A stretch of 64,000 nt of DNA, taken from positions 310,001-374,000 of the forward strand of contig NZ_LAIJ01000002.1 of NCBI RefSeq assembly GCF_001449115.1, in the 5' to 3' direction. The notes under the pieces were generated by a model. That model searched no databases, had not been told where the DNA came from, and worked only from the letters and a program-made list of their open reading frames with translations. This document shows, one piece after another, positions 42,287 to 51,211 of this stretch. Each line of letters starts with the position of its first letter. The first letter of the stretch is position 1. Made by a program: the position numbers and the translations under genes. The DNA comes from Occallatibacter gabretensis (lineage in GTDB: Bacteria > Acidobacteriota > Terriglobia > Terriglobales > Acidobacteriaceae).

Positions 42287-44356
42287 CTACCGTCCCACAA
42301 AGTCGAGCGTTGACTGGACCCCTACTTCGTCCTGAACTTCGCCAGAGTCCACGGGAGAATCAGGGTCAGTTCGAGTCACCGCAAGCTCTTCTTCGGTTGG
42401 TTCATCAGCCACCGGCACGACGGCATCCTCCACCTTTGTAGAGTCACCCGCCTTCACCTTCGGCACCTCGGCTTCCAGGTCAATCGTCGGCTGCCGCGCC
42501 GGTTGAGTCTTCGGTATAAGGGTGATCGGATCGAAGCCCAGAGCATCGTCTTCCATGTCGCGGGCGATGAAGCCGCGAGTCCTCTGGGGCACCTCCATGT
42601 AGTCGAAATGGAAGCGGGCGACGTTGTTTCCCAGCTTGAGAAAGGCGTGCCGATTCTCCAGTCCGGAGATTTCAGAGTCCATGACCAACGGCTCTACCTG
42701 ACGGTCCAAGGTGAAGTTCTTGCCGGAACGGGTACCGTCGAAATGCGTCTCCTTCATCCGCTCAATCTCGATCTTGCCGATGGCTTTCGACACCCATTCC
42801 GCTGCTTTCGGCTCAGTGGTCTTGAGGAAGATTTTGGTCGCCGGCTGGGAGAGCATCACCTCGGCCAGGTGGCCGTAGATCACTTCAAGCTGGGCCTTTC
42901 CTTGGAAGCCGAGAACCAGCGGGTTCTGGCTCTTCCGATTCTCGGTGATGGCCGTATGGAGCTGAGGGAGACGCTGTAAACTCGCCAGCTCGTCCAATAC
43001 AAACCACACAGGCTTCTGAGCACCTTGCGGGGCGGTTAGCAGCCTAAGAACCAAGAGGTCTATCCAAAGACTGTGAAGGGGACGGAGGGCTTCGCGCTCA
43101 GTCGCGCTAGAGGTGATGAAGATCCAACCTTTACGCGTCTCGGACCATTCCGTGGCACTCCACGTCGTCTTCGACTGCTCCTTGGTGGGCAGCATCCGTA
43201 GGCTGTCCGCTACCAGTCCGAGCGAAGCCAGGACGCCGTTGCGCTGCTGCTGTGCGCCTTTAGCAATCATGGCCTGCATCTCTGTTCCGAGCACACGTTT
43301 GTCGATCTCACCCGGGTTGGAGAGCCAAGCGACCAACTGCGTCGGGGTCGGCCCGAAGGTGAGGAGATGGGCAAAGATTTTCTGTGGCGTCTCGGTGAAA
43401 AACTCACCCTTCTTGTCGCTGGTCGGCTGGTAGAGCGAGGCTGCAATCGCCTTGGCTTCCGCCTTCCGGCGAAGCTCCTCAGACGGCCCCCAGTAGGGGC
43501 AGCGGGCATCTAAAGGGTTGAGCACAATGTCTCCACGATCGGCATCGTAGAACCTTTGAATGAACTCGCAAGCCGGGTCGTAGACGATAGCCATCTCCTG
43601 TCTGTCCTGAATTTGCCGGAGGATCTGCATGATGAGGCTGGTCTTCCCCGCCCCGGTGTCGCCCATGAGTTCAATGTGCTGCGCCTCGGCCCTCAGCGGT
43701 ATCCTCATCATCTCTTTGGCTTCGGTAGTTTTGAAGCCAATCCCGTCACCCTGCACCGTCTCGTTGAACTCTTTTGGGGTCAGAAGCACTGGCCCTTTCA
43801 AGAGCCGCCCATACTTTATTTGCTTCCTGCGCTTTATGTCCTTGCGTATAGAAAGTGGGAGCTGGGCGAGCAGTGAGAGGAAGCCAAACAGGATCGGAAG
43901 TTTGTAGATGTCCCTGAGCTGGTCGCCCTGGAAGACGCTGGTCTTGAGGTACTCGTGCATGGACTTGTCGAGGTATGGCTGCTGCGGCCCGCGATAGAGT
44001 GCTCGGAGCCCACGCGCTTCCGCAGCGCTCGAAAGCGCAAGCGGGATATGCTTGCCTCCGGGGGCCGAAGTGGTGCCTTGTTGTACGTCGGCTTCGACGG
44101 CGAGTTGTCCCATCTTGGTGCCGTCACCGATGTAGAGCAGTTGATATTTATCCTTCTTATTGAGTGCCGCGCCCGCCGCCGATCGTGCGTACATCGGCGT
44201 GTAGAACTGCTGTAAGGGTGTCTGGCCGTAGGCAAAACGAACATACAGAAAGCACCCGGTCATCACGAAGGCAAGGAATACCGCGCCATAGGTGTAGATG
44301 GCGGAATGCGGCGGGAAAATGACAGTTTCTTTGCGACCCCACTGTTGACCTGCCAT
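42287..44356 (-). CDS. VirD4/TrwB-type coupling protein
   Basis: The 689-residue protein has an N-terminal membrane region (about 20-42 and 153-172), Walker A GDTGAGKT at 232-239 and a Walker B/DEAD-like VWFVLDELASLQRLPQL, with TrwB/TraD-type spacing and the MFLKTTE-like IFLKTTEPKAAEWVSKAIG. The hexameric ATPase links the relaxosome to the secretion channel. An acidic C-terminal tail follows. Its start overlaps the preceding gene's TAA (TAATG), and the relaxase starts 6 nt after its stop. Confidence 0.9.
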   Translation of the reverse strand: MAGQQWGRKETVIFPPHSAIYTYGAVFLAFVMTGCFLYVRFAYGQTPLQQFYTPMYARSAAGAALNKKDKYQLLYIGDGTKMGQLAVEADVQQGTTSAPGGKHIPLALSSAAEARGLRALYRGPQQPYLDKSMHEYLKTSVFQGDQLRDIYKLPILFGFLSLLAQLPLSIRKDIKRRKQIKYGRLLKGPVLLTPKEFNETVQGDGIGFKTTEAKEMMRIPLRAEAQHIELMGDTGAGKTSLIMQILRQIQDRQEMAIVYDPACEFIQRFYDADRGDIVLNPLDARCPYWGPSEELRRKAEAKAIAASLYQPTSDKKGEFFTETPQKIFAHLLTFGPTPTQLVAWLSNPGEIDKRVLGTEMQAMIAKGAQQQRNGVLASLGLVADSLRMLPTKEQSKTTWSATEWSETRKGWIFITSSATEREALRPLHSLWIDLLVLRLLTAPQGAQKPVWFVLDELASLQRLPQLHTAITENRKSQNPLVLGFQGKAQLEVIYGHLAEVMLSQPATKIFLKTTEPKAAEWVSKAIGKIEIERMKETHFDGTRSGKNFTLDRQVEPLVMDSEISGLENRHAFLKLGNNVARFHFDYMEVPQRTRGFIARDMEDDALGFDPITLIPKTQPARQPTIDLEAEVPKVKAGDSTKVEDAVVPVADEPTEEELAVTRTDPDSPVDSGEVQDEVGVQSTLDFVGR

Positions 44357-44733
44357 TATGCACGCTCCAGGTCTTGCTTCGTCTCGACTGCAAGCGCAGT
44401 CTTCCGCTTCTTGACCTCGACCATGATTCCGTCGAACACCTCGGGCGTAATTTTGAGGCCGGTTGTGAGCGGCTTCAGGAGGTTGGTAAGCATGAGCCGA
44501 ATCCCCACGATCTCGCTCAACTCAGGGCTGGCGGTGGGGGCTCCGCTATCTCGTATCAGTTCGTCAAGGATGAGCCGGCGGATGAACTCTCCACGTTGCT
44601 GGCCGCGCTTTTTGGCGAGCAAATCGAGTCTTTCTGCTTCGCTTCGGCTCAGCTTCGATGAGACATTCGTGAGACGAAATGATGCCCGCTGCTGTGCCTT
44701 TTCGACCATCGCATCATCGTTGAAGAGGGACAT
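44356..44733 (-). CDS. Ribbon-helix-helix-like relaxosome accessory protein
   Basis: The 125-residue basic protein contains NVSSKLSRSEAERLDLLAKKRGQQRGEFIRRLILDEL (about 22-60), a ribbon-helix-helix pattern found in TraJ/MobC/TrwA-like oriT-binding proteins. It sits directly between the coupling protein and the inverted-repeat region 44752-44846, the right place to bind oriT and regulate the mob operon. Confidence 0.7.
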   Translation of the reverse strand: MSLFNDDAMVEKAQQRASFRLTNVSSKLSRSEAERLDLLAKKRGQQRGEFIRRLILDELIRDSGAPTASPELSEIVGIRLMLTNLLKPLTTGLKITPEVFDGIMVEVKKRKTALAVETKQDLERA

Positions 44734-44751
44734 ATGTACCTTCGATCCGTC

Positions 44752-44846
44752 AGGGATTCTTGGGAATACTCGGGTATTCTCAAGAATCCCTATGCTCCGT
44801 AAGTTGTTGAGGATATTCTGTCGCCTTCAAGAATCCGTCAGGATTC
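44752..44846. other. Candidate origin of transfer (inverted-repeat cluster)
   Basis: An 18-bp near-perfect inverted repeat with a 4-nt loop (44752-44791, one mismatch) is followed by a second hairpin GAATCC-GTCA-GGATTC (44831-44846). The motif ATCCGTCAGG(G)ATTC occurs at both ends. The 207-nt gap lies between two ribbon-helix-helix genes and upstream of the coupling protein and relaxase, as known MobF oriTs do. The nick site cannot be placed by eye. Confidence 0.5.
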
Positions 44847-44940
44847 CCAGCACGACCCTCGGAGGGGTGGAGTGTCATAATTCATCCGGTGCGTAGCACC
44901 GCTTCCATCCCGGCACAAATCATTGAGGGGGCAATACTCA

Positions 44941-45264
44941 TTACTTCACCGCTGCATGAGCCGTGGGAATCGCTGTCTGAGCTGGCACTGATGTTGCCGG
45001 CTTACGCCCCGGCGTTCCCTTTGGCCTATCCTCGCCATTACGCTTGATACGCAATGGATGGATCGGCTTTGAATCGTTCGGTGCCCCGATATATTTCTGG
45101 AAGTCCTTGTCTTTGGTGAAGACGTATTCGAGTGCTTTATTCACCACATCGTCAGCGGCTACTCGGGTAAATGCGGCATATTGATTGACGAGGTTTGCAG
45201 TGGGCTCTTCAAGCGAGACGGTGGCAGTGACTTTACGGCTGGTTGTGATCTCAAGCAATGGCAT
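44941..45264 (-). CDS. Small ribbon-helix-helix-like protein
   Basis: The 107-residue protein starts MPLLEITTSRKVTATVSLEE. The first half (TATVSLEEPTANLVNQYAAFTRVAADDVVNKALEYVF) looks like a ribbon-helix-helix or similar DNA-binding fold, and the tail is Pro/Lys-rich. GAGGGAGAA supports ATG 45264. It overlaps the end of virB11 by 14 nt, so it is part of the same transcript. Confidence 0.55.
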   Translation of the reverse strand: MPLLEITTSRKVTATVSLEEPTANLVNQYAAFTRVAADDVVNKALEYVFTKDKDFQKYIGAPNDSKPIHPLRIKRNGEDRPKGTPGRKPATSVPAQTAIPTAHAAVK

Positions 45265-46282
45265 GGACGTTCTCCCTCTTGTTGCTGGTTGAAATGATTG
45301 GGTGGATTGCTGGGACATCGCGCTCACCTGCGAGATCAAAGATGGTGTCGTACATGAATTGTTTGGTCGTGCGGTCATATCCACGCACAGCGATAATCTC
45401 GCTCACTTTGCGACCATCGGCGAACCTGCCAACTTGGGCGACGATCTGAACCGTCTCGGCGATCTCCGCCGAGATGTCGTCCCGATTCGATTGCTGGTGC
45501 GAACGCATTGCCAATTCACCGAATCTGCGGAGGGCCTTCACCGCAGAACTGGCATGAATCGTCGCCATCGAACCCGCGTGCCCGGTATTGAACGAATCGA
45601 GCAGTGTGCGGGCTTCCTCGCCACGCACCTCGCCGAGGATGATGCGGTCGGGCCTCCACCGCAGCGCGGCCTTCAACAGGTCATTGAAGCTCACCGTGCC
45701 GGTGTGTGATTCTGTCTGGCACTCCGACGCCAATAGATTTGGCTTGCCAATACGCAGCTCGGACGTGTCTTCGATCACCACAATGCGCTCTTCCTCGGGG
45801 ATGTAATCAGCGAGTGCGTTCAGCAAGCTGGTCTTGCCCGCGCCAGTTCCGCCGCTAATCAGCATCGTCTTCCCGGCCTCGATATAGCCGCTCAGTGTCG
45901 CACCTATCTCCGGCGTCATCGCGCCAGTTTGAATGAGGTCGGCGATGCTGAACCGGGTCTTGGAAAACTTGCGAATCGTGACTGCGGGGTTGGGCCGCAC
46001 AACGGGCGGGAGAACCGCCGCGAGGCGGCTACCGTCCGGCAGTTGGGCATTCAATAGCGGGTGCGCCTCGTCCAGCTTGCGGCTCAGCTTGTTTGCAATC
46101 ACCTCAAGGCCGGTACGGAGTGCTTTCGCATCGAAGACGATCTCCGCGTGCTCCAACTTGCCCCCGCGCTCAAACCACCACTGACCGTTGGGATTGCCCA
46201 TAATCTCGCTCACCGTGTCGTCAAGCAGTAGCTCTTTGATGGGCTGGAGAAACGATATGAGGAGGTCAAGATCGTGGTTCAT
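45251..46282 (-). CDS. virB11: VirB11/TrbB-type secretion ATPase
   Basis: The 343-residue protein has an N-terminal domain, then ISGGTGAGKTSLLNAL (Walker A), VVIEDTSELRI (Asp box), PDRIILGEVRGEEARTLLDSFNTGHAGSMATIHA (Walker B and His box) and the VirB11 C-terminal region. It is a hexameric cytoplasmic ATPase powering pilus assembly and substrate transfer. TAGGAGTTGAT precedes ATG 46282; the longer upstream frame is rejected. Confidence 0.95.
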   Translation of the reverse strand: MNHDLDLLISFLQPIKELLLDDTVSEIMGNPNGQWWFERGGKLEHAEIVFDAKALRTGLEVIANKLSRKLDEAHPLLNAQLPDGSRLAAVLPPVVRPNPAVTIRKFSKTRFSIADLIQTGAMTPEIGATLSGYIEAGKTMLISGGTGAGKTSLLNALADYIPEEERIVVIEDTSELRIGKPNLLASECQTESHTGTVSFNDLLKAALRWRPDRIILGEVRGEEARTLLDSFNTGHAGSMATIHASSAVKALRRFGELAMRSHQQSNRDDISAEIAETVQIVAQVGRFADGRKVSEIIAVRGYDRTTKQFMYDTIFDLAGERDVPAIHPIISTSNKRENVHAIA

Positions 46283-46290
46283 ATCAACTC

Positions 46291-46974
46291 CTAGTTGAAT
46301 GCCTGGTCTGCGCGGTAACGAACGATAGTGAGTCCAAGCGGATTGAAGGCGAGCGCGTTGTTCTCGACGTGATCGGCGAAGACATAGGTCACACTGGCGG
46401 TCCAACGCTCCGTCTTGATCTCCGAATGGTCGTTGGCGTTGGTGTAGACCTTCTCAAACTCAATCCGCGCCGAATAGGGCGACTGCCGGAGGTCGTCGAG
46501 GACGACGCTCTTGATATTGATATCGACATAAGGGAGCGTGCTGTCCTGCTGGAAAGTGGTAATCGTCTTGCTCAACTGCTCCTGCCGAATGACTGCCTGC
46601 TGCACATCCGAATTAAGGAAGTAAAGCGCCTGGGTTTGGTCGCGCTCGATGGTATAGCGATTGCGCTGGAAGTAGAGCGTGGCCCACCGCGAGAGGTAAT
46701 ACTTGTTCTCTGCCTCCTGCGGTTTGTAGTCATAATTCCGATAGTCGATTGCGTCCGCGTGTCCCACATCGTTGATGCGGATGACAAGCGGTTTCATCCC
46801 AGCGAGAGCCTTTTGGCTCTTGAAGGTGAGTGCGCCTAGCATCAGGCAGACGACGCCCAGGACAAGGATCGTGATCTTCAGATAGGTGTTCATCACGAGC
46901 GGGTCGCCATACTGCTCCAGATAGCGTTCCGCTGCGCGTGTAATCTCGGGTGATTTCGTCTCTTGAGCTGGCAT
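46291..46974 (-). CDS. virB8: VirB8/TrbF-type inner-membrane channel protein
   Basis: The 227-residue protein has a short cytoplasmic tail, one membrane helix (ITILVLGVVCLMLGALTF, about 34-51) and a periplasmic NTF2-like domain (YYLSRWATLYFQRNRYTI, RIEFEKVYTNANDHSEIKTERWTASVTYVF). It nucleates the channel core. It lies 8 nt upstream of virB11. Confidence 0.85.
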   Translation of the reverse strand: MPAQETKSPEITRAAERYLEQYGDPLVMNTYLKITILVLGVVCLMLGALTFKSQKALAGMKPLVIRINDVGHADAIDYRNYDYKPQEAENKYYLSRWATLYFQRNRYTIERDQTQALYFLNSDVQQAVIRQEQLSKTITTFQQDSTLPYVDINIKSVVLDDLRQSPYSARIEFEKVYTNANDHSEIKTERWTASVTYVFADHVENNALAFNPLGLTIVRYRADQAFN

Positions 46975-46987
46975 GTGGGATCTCCGT

Positions 46988-47848
46988 TTACTTCATGATT
47001 CCTGCGGTGATGGCACCGGTGATGGCACCCATGCCTGCGTCGTGACCGCTGCTGCTACCGGAAAAGATGGAGGCGGTGATTGCCGGAATCTTGATGAGGA
47101 TGAAGATATTGACGACCGTGAGCAGGATGATGAAGGGAAAGTTTTGCAACATCTTGATCGGATTGGTGAAGTCCATAAGGTTCGTCGCGGAGGACATATA
47201 GAGATGTCCGAGGATGCTCATCGTTGCGGCTGCGACCACCTTGTAAAAGGAGAAACTGAGGAACGCCCTGAGCCAACCCCAGAAGAGAAACTCCAGCTTC
47301 TCGATGATGAGAAAGGGAATGAAAATAGGACCGAGAAGACCGATGATTGCTGCGGCTATCTCACCATAGGCGATGATGACCGAGACAAGCGCCGCGAGGA
47401 TTGCAAGTGAAAGCTGATTCATGATGTAGGCGACTATCATGTACGGCGCGGTGAACATCGCAATGCCAGGCCCAGACTTCTGCAAACTTGTGTCGATGGA
47501 TTGCAGCATCGAATTGGTCGCATCGTATCCGATGGTGTTAGCAAGATCGGTCGTTCCATCGCTGATGAAACTCTTGAGCGAATAGCCGATGCCTGGAATA
47601 GTGCTGTCGTAATAGAGCACGAACATATATGCGAAGCTGATGAGCATAAAGAAGTTGAGGAAGCGGGCCATGTTGAATCCCTGCCCACCTTGGGCGGATG
47701 CAAGCGCTTCCTGAATGCCGTACCAAACGAGCATGATGGTCGCGAGTGAGAGAACGATGCGGAGTCCAATCGCGTCGATGGTCGGTGCCGTACTTGCGGT
47801 CAATGACTGGCATTGCTGCGCGATGAAGTTGAGTAATTGGAATCCCAT
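46988..47848 (-). CDS. virB6: VirB6/TrbL-type membrane protein
   Basis: The 286-residue polytopic protein has at least five hydrophobic segments (near 30-45, 60-80, 135-165, 170-190, 240-262) and the VirB6/TrbL-like aromatic region KLEFLFWGWLRAFLSFSFYKVVAAATM. It forms part of the inner-membrane pore. Its place between virB5-like and virB8 fits the usual order. Confidence 0.8.
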   Translation of the reverse strand: MGFQLLNFIAQQCQSLTASTAPTIDAIGLRIVLSLATIMLVWYGIQEALASAQGGQGFNMARFLNFFMLISFAYMFVLYYDSTIPGIGYSLKSFISDGTTDLANTIGYDATNSMLQSIDTSLQKSGPGIAMFTAPYMIVAYIMNQLSLAILAALVSVIIAYGEIAAAIIGLLGPIFIPFLIIEKLEFLFWGWLRAFLSFSFYKVVAAATMSILGHLYMSSATNLMDFTNPIKMLQNFPFIILLTVVNIFILIKIPAITASIFSGSSSGHDAGMGAITGAITAGIMK

Positions 47849-47879
47849 AATCGCCCCCCCATGGCTTGTAGCCGAACGT

Positions 47880-48686
47880 CTAGTAGCTGAATGCCTTGCT
47901 CACTCCACTTTTGTCTGTGCTGGTATGAGTCGCATAATTGCTTTCGTAGCCATCAGCAGCCTGCATGGACATCTTCAATCCGTCCTGCTGCTGTTTCTGT
48001 TGCACCATCTGTTGCAAGCTCTGAGCCTGCGTCATCTGGCTTGCTTCCTGCTGTGTACGGAGCTGCAAGAGCATCGCCTGGTTGATGCGCTGCAATGTCG
48101 CAAGGTCTGTCTGTTGGGTGGGATCTGTGGAGTGACTGGCGGTTTCCAGCGTTTTGATGTCGGCCTCGCGTTGCGGAGCGTTTGCCCGCACCGTGCCAAT
48201 CGTTTGTAAGCTGGTTGTATTTACTGCATCTCCCAAATCAGCGGTTGCACCCTGCGCGGCAATAGCCTGTTGGCCTTGCGCGCTCAGCGAGCCATAGCCA
48301 GATATTTGACCTGTTCGCTGGATACTTGCTCCTTGGTTAGCTGCCGCCGCTCCGCTGCCGTTCGTCGCCGAAGTGGTCCACGGAAGCGAATTGCCGTAGG
48401 TATTGGCAGGGTGAGCAACCGGTGCCCAAGTTTGCTGCGCCATGTTGGTGTACGCCGTGTAGTAGCTGGATGGCGCTGTCGCCATCCGCTGGGCAAGGTT
48501 GTACGCTTGCATGACGTTCTGGGTTGTCTTGATCGTCGTTGTGTAGAGCTGGCTGGCTTGTACGAGTTGTTGCACGGCATGGGCGGATTGGGTGGGGTCT
48601 AACACTACGCCCACGCCAAACTGTGCGTGCGCTGGATTGGCTGAAGTGGTGACGGCCAATAGGACGGTTAGGATTAATCCCTTCAT
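47880..48686 (-). CDS. VirB5/TrbJ-like pilus-associated protein
   Basis: The 268-residue exported protein has a signal peptide (MKGLILTVLLAVTTSANPAHA), GVGVVLDPTQSAHAVQQLVQASQLYTTTIKTTQNVMQAYNLAQ and long Gln-rich helices, typical of TrbJ/VirB5 minor pilins. GGAGAACC precedes the ATG. Position and length agree. Confidence 0.75.
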   Translation of the reverse strand: MKGLILTVLLAVTTSANPAHAQFGVGVVLDPTQSAHAVQQLVQASQLYTTTIKTTQNVMQAYNLAQRMATAPSSYYTAYTNMAQQTWAPVAHPANTYGNSLPWTTSATNGSGAAAANQGASIQRTGQISGYGSLSAQGQQAIAAQGATADLGDAVNTTSLQTIGTVRANAPQREADIKTLETASHSTDPTQQTDLATLQRINQAMLLQLRTQQEASQMTQAQSLQQMVQQKQQQDGLKMSMQAADGYESNYATHTSTDKSGVSKAFSY

Positions 48687-48762
48687 GGTGGTTCTCCTTG
48701 TAGGGGTCGGTGGAGGTTAGATTGCGTTAGGGGACGACTATGGAAACTCTTGGCTAGGCGCA

Positions 48763-49083
48763 TTACTGAACGAGCATCTTCTTCGTTATGTCGTCGCGCT
48801 GAGCCTCTAACTCCTTGCAATGCGGGCTGCTCTTTCGGGCTTCCGCATCGCGCTGATGTTGGTCAATCACGGCCTGCTGTTGCGGCGAAGGCTTATTCCC
48901 GAATGCTGAGCCAACAATCGCCTTTCCGTCTTGATCCGAGGTCGATGCAGAGCAGTCTTTTTGATATGCGGCATTCGCGGCCTGATATGCAGCCGTGAGA
49001 TCTTGGCTTTTCTGTTCCTTACTTTTGCAGCCCGACAATAAGAGGGCGGCGAATGCAAAGGCGATGACGAGGGCTTGACGCAT
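48763..49083 (-). CDS. Small lipoprotein of the transfer cluster
   Basis: The 106-residue protein has a lipobox LLLSGC (Cys at 19) and a helical, charged body with three further Cys. Its place between virB10 and virB5-like suggests a VirB7 or a TrbK-type entry-exclusion role. Sequence alone does not decide. AAGGAGC precedes the start. Confidence 0.65.
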   Translation of the reverse strand: MRQALVIAFAFAALLLSGCKSKEQKSQDLTAAYQAANAAYQKDCSASTSDQDGKAIVGSAFGNKPSPQQQAVIDQHQRDAEARKSSPHCKELEAQRDDITKKMLVQ

Positions 49084-49092
49084 GGAAGCTCC

Positions 49093-50433
49093 TTAGAATG
49101 ACTGCGCGATGCGGTGATTCTCATAAGCCGGCAAGAGCATATCTTGCGTAAAGTAGACCTTCACGCGGTGCCCTTCTCGGATTGTGATTGTGGGTGGAAT
49201 CTGGATGAACTTGTCGAGAATCGTCGTAGCTGATTGCGACACGCTCGAAGCTGCACCGTTGGTAAAGGACTGCGAGCCTGAGCTGTTTAGGTTTGATCCG
49301 CCCTGGCTGATTTGAGAGGCACCGGAGATGACGCCGAGTGCAATCGACGTTCCGAAGATCTGGAGATAGTGATTGTTGACCTGGTCTTTTAGTCCCTCCT
49401 CTCCGATCTGGTCGAGGCCGTGGAATTGGTCTAAGTCCACGCTGTATCCGTCCGGCATGAGCAGACGATGAAAGGCAACGGAAATCCGGCGCTGTTGTCC
49501 GAACCCGGCACTACCGATCTTGCGGGCTTCGCCCAGCACGATCGTTCCTTCTGGTATGAGTATGTGCTGATGGTCATGGGAATACACGGGATTCGACACA
49601 AGAACCTTCACCGGTCCCACCGCGTCACCATCCAAGCGGTTCATCAACACGGTATCCAGCGTCAATCCTTCGTAGATGACATAAGGCTGGCCCACGGCAT
49701 TGTCGATATTGACCTCGGACGGGCGTTTGTACTCTGTCGCGGGTATCTGATCGCCGGAAGTCCTTTGTTCTCCTGCTGCTCTAGCCGTGGTCAATGCGGT
49801 TGGCTGACCTGCCTGCACGGCGGCAGCAAAGGGGTTCTGGGGCGCACCGGAGGGCTGGGATACATTCTGCTGCTGGGGCGTGGCCTGCTCCGCTGGCCGC
49901 GCATAGGCGATGTTGGACGAGAATCGTGCTGTGTCTGCCCGTTCCTTTTCGGTCGCCGCAAGCTGCTGTCCGGCTTGCTGGGAGGGCGTGAGCTGGGGCT
50001 GGCCGTTGGCCTGTGTGCCATTCTGCTGCCCATTGGCGAGATAGGTTCCTGACTGGGCGAGTGGACGCCCGTCGGGGCCGAAACCCGACGCTGCCGCCTG
50101 CTGCGCTCCTGTGCCTCCCGCCGCTGGGTTGCTGGTTGAGGCTGCCAATTGCGCGTCCTGCTGTGCTTTCAGCTTGTCAGCTCCAAGCTGACGCTGCAGA
50201 GCGTCTACATTGGTCGCCGTGTTGTCCTGAACATAGGGCTGCGGCCCGTTGGCCTTGGCCTTCTCAGCATCGGTCGGAGCCTTCTTCCGGGAACTGATGA
50301 CGGTAGCCAGGATGAGGAGCACGACCGCTCCTAGATAGAGAAACATCTTGAGGTTCTTTTGGAGAACGCCTTTGGGCTGGGTCGTGTGGTCGGTGAGCTT
50401 CGCGTCTGCTGCTGTGGTGACGGTATCGGCCAT
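49093..50433 (-). CDS. virB10: VirB10/TrbI-type core channel protein
   Basis: The 446-residue protein has a cytoplasmic tail, one membrane helix (MFLYLGAVVLLILATVIS, about 30-47), a long Gln/Pro-rich periplasmic stretch and the TrbI domain (YEGLTLDTVLMNRLDGDAVGPVKVLVSNPVYSHDHQHILIPEGTIVLGE, ISVAFHRLLMPDGYSVDLDQF). It spans both membranes. GAAGGGGTAACG supports ATG 50433. Confidence 0.95.
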   Translation of the reverse strand: MADTVTTAADAKLTDHTTQPKGVLQKNLKMFLYLGAVVLLILATVISSRKKAPTDAEKAKANGPQPYVQDNTATNVDALQRQLGADKLKAQQDAQLAASTSNPAAGGTGAQQAAASGFGPDGRPLAQSGTYLANGQQNGTQANGQPQLTPSQQAGQQLAATEKERADTARFSSNIAYARPAEQATPQQQNVSQPSGAPQNPFAAAVQAGQPTALTTARAAGEQRTSGDQIPATEYKRPSEVNIDNAVGQPYVIYEGLTLDTVLMNRLDGDAVGPVKVLVSNPVYSHDHQHILIPEGTIVLGEARKIGSAGFGQQRRISVAFHRLLMPDGYSVDLDQFHGLDQIGEEGLKDQVNNHYLQIFGTSIALGVISGASQISQGGSNLNSSGSQSFTNGAASSVSQSATTILDKFIQIPPTITIREGHRVKVYFTQDMLLPAYENHRIAQSF

Positions 50434-50437
50434 GACG

Positions 50438-51202
50438 TTACCCCTTCCTCGTGAAGTCCATCTTTTTCTTGCCGAGTTCGACGTACCCGTTGTCCATGAC
50501 CTTCGGGATGATGTACGTCCCGTCGCGGAGGTCGTAGTTGATGAGGTTTGGCTTGCCGTCCCGCATCTCGTACACGCTAAATTTCTCCGGTGCATTGGTC
50601 TTGATGTAGGTGAACTTGTCGTCGTGGTAGATCGACTGGATATCGAAGGGAGCTTCGTTCAACTTGAACGTGTAGTCAAACTTCAACGCAAGCGGGTAGG
50701 CACTCTTGTACTCATCGACGGTTGCTCCTACGTGAGACTGAAGCGTCGATATCTGTTGATGGGCCTGTTCAAGCTGGGCGGCTGGAACATATTGGGCTGG
50801 TCCATTCGCCGCAACGATATTGGAAGCATCCGCTGGCTGGATGATGACCTTGAGATCGGGGTCGCCGCCCGACGCGGTGATGTCGGTCAAAGTGAAGCTG
50901 TAGATATTGCCCTTGTCCGTAATCAGGTTGAGGTTCGAGCTGATGCCCGCCTTGGCTGGATGAACGAAGCAGAAGTTGCCAACCACATCCACAATCCAGA
51001 AGTCCTTATCTCCGGTCGCAGCCTCCATGATCTTCTCGGTCGCCGGGACAACAATGAGCGTCGTGTACTTCACCTTCGCCCTGATCGGCACGATGTCCTG
51101 CGAGTGGTAAGAAACATTGCGGGAGGCAGTCTGGGCGCAGACTGCCACGCTTCCCACGATGGCGAACACAAGTGCGATGGTTGTTGTCTTCAGGCTCTTC
51201 AT
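50438..51202 (-). CDS. virB9: VirB9/TrbG-type outer-membrane complex protein
   Basis: The 254-residue protein has a signal peptide and two VirB9 lobes: an N-terminal beta domain (TTLIVVPATEKIMEAATGDKDFWIVD) and a C-terminal domain (LKFDYTFKLNEAPFDIQSIYHDDKFTYIKTN, GTYIIPKVMDNGYVELGKKKMDF). It forms the outer-membrane core with VirB10, which begins 4 nt downstream. Confidence 0.9.
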   Translation of the reverse strand: MKSLKTTTIALVFAIVGSVAVCAQTASRNVSYHSQDIVPIRAKVKYTTLIVVPATEKIMEAATGDKDFWIVDVVGNFCFVHPAKAGISSNLNLITDKGNIYSFTLTDITASGGDPDLKVIIQPADASNIVAANGPAQYVPAAQLEQAHQQISTLQSHVGATVDEYKSAYPLALKFDYTFKLNEAPFDIQSIYHDDKFTYIKTNAPEKFSVYEMRDGKPNLINYDLRDGTYIIPKVMDNGYVELGKKKMDFTRKG

Positions 51203-51211
51203 GGGAACTCC

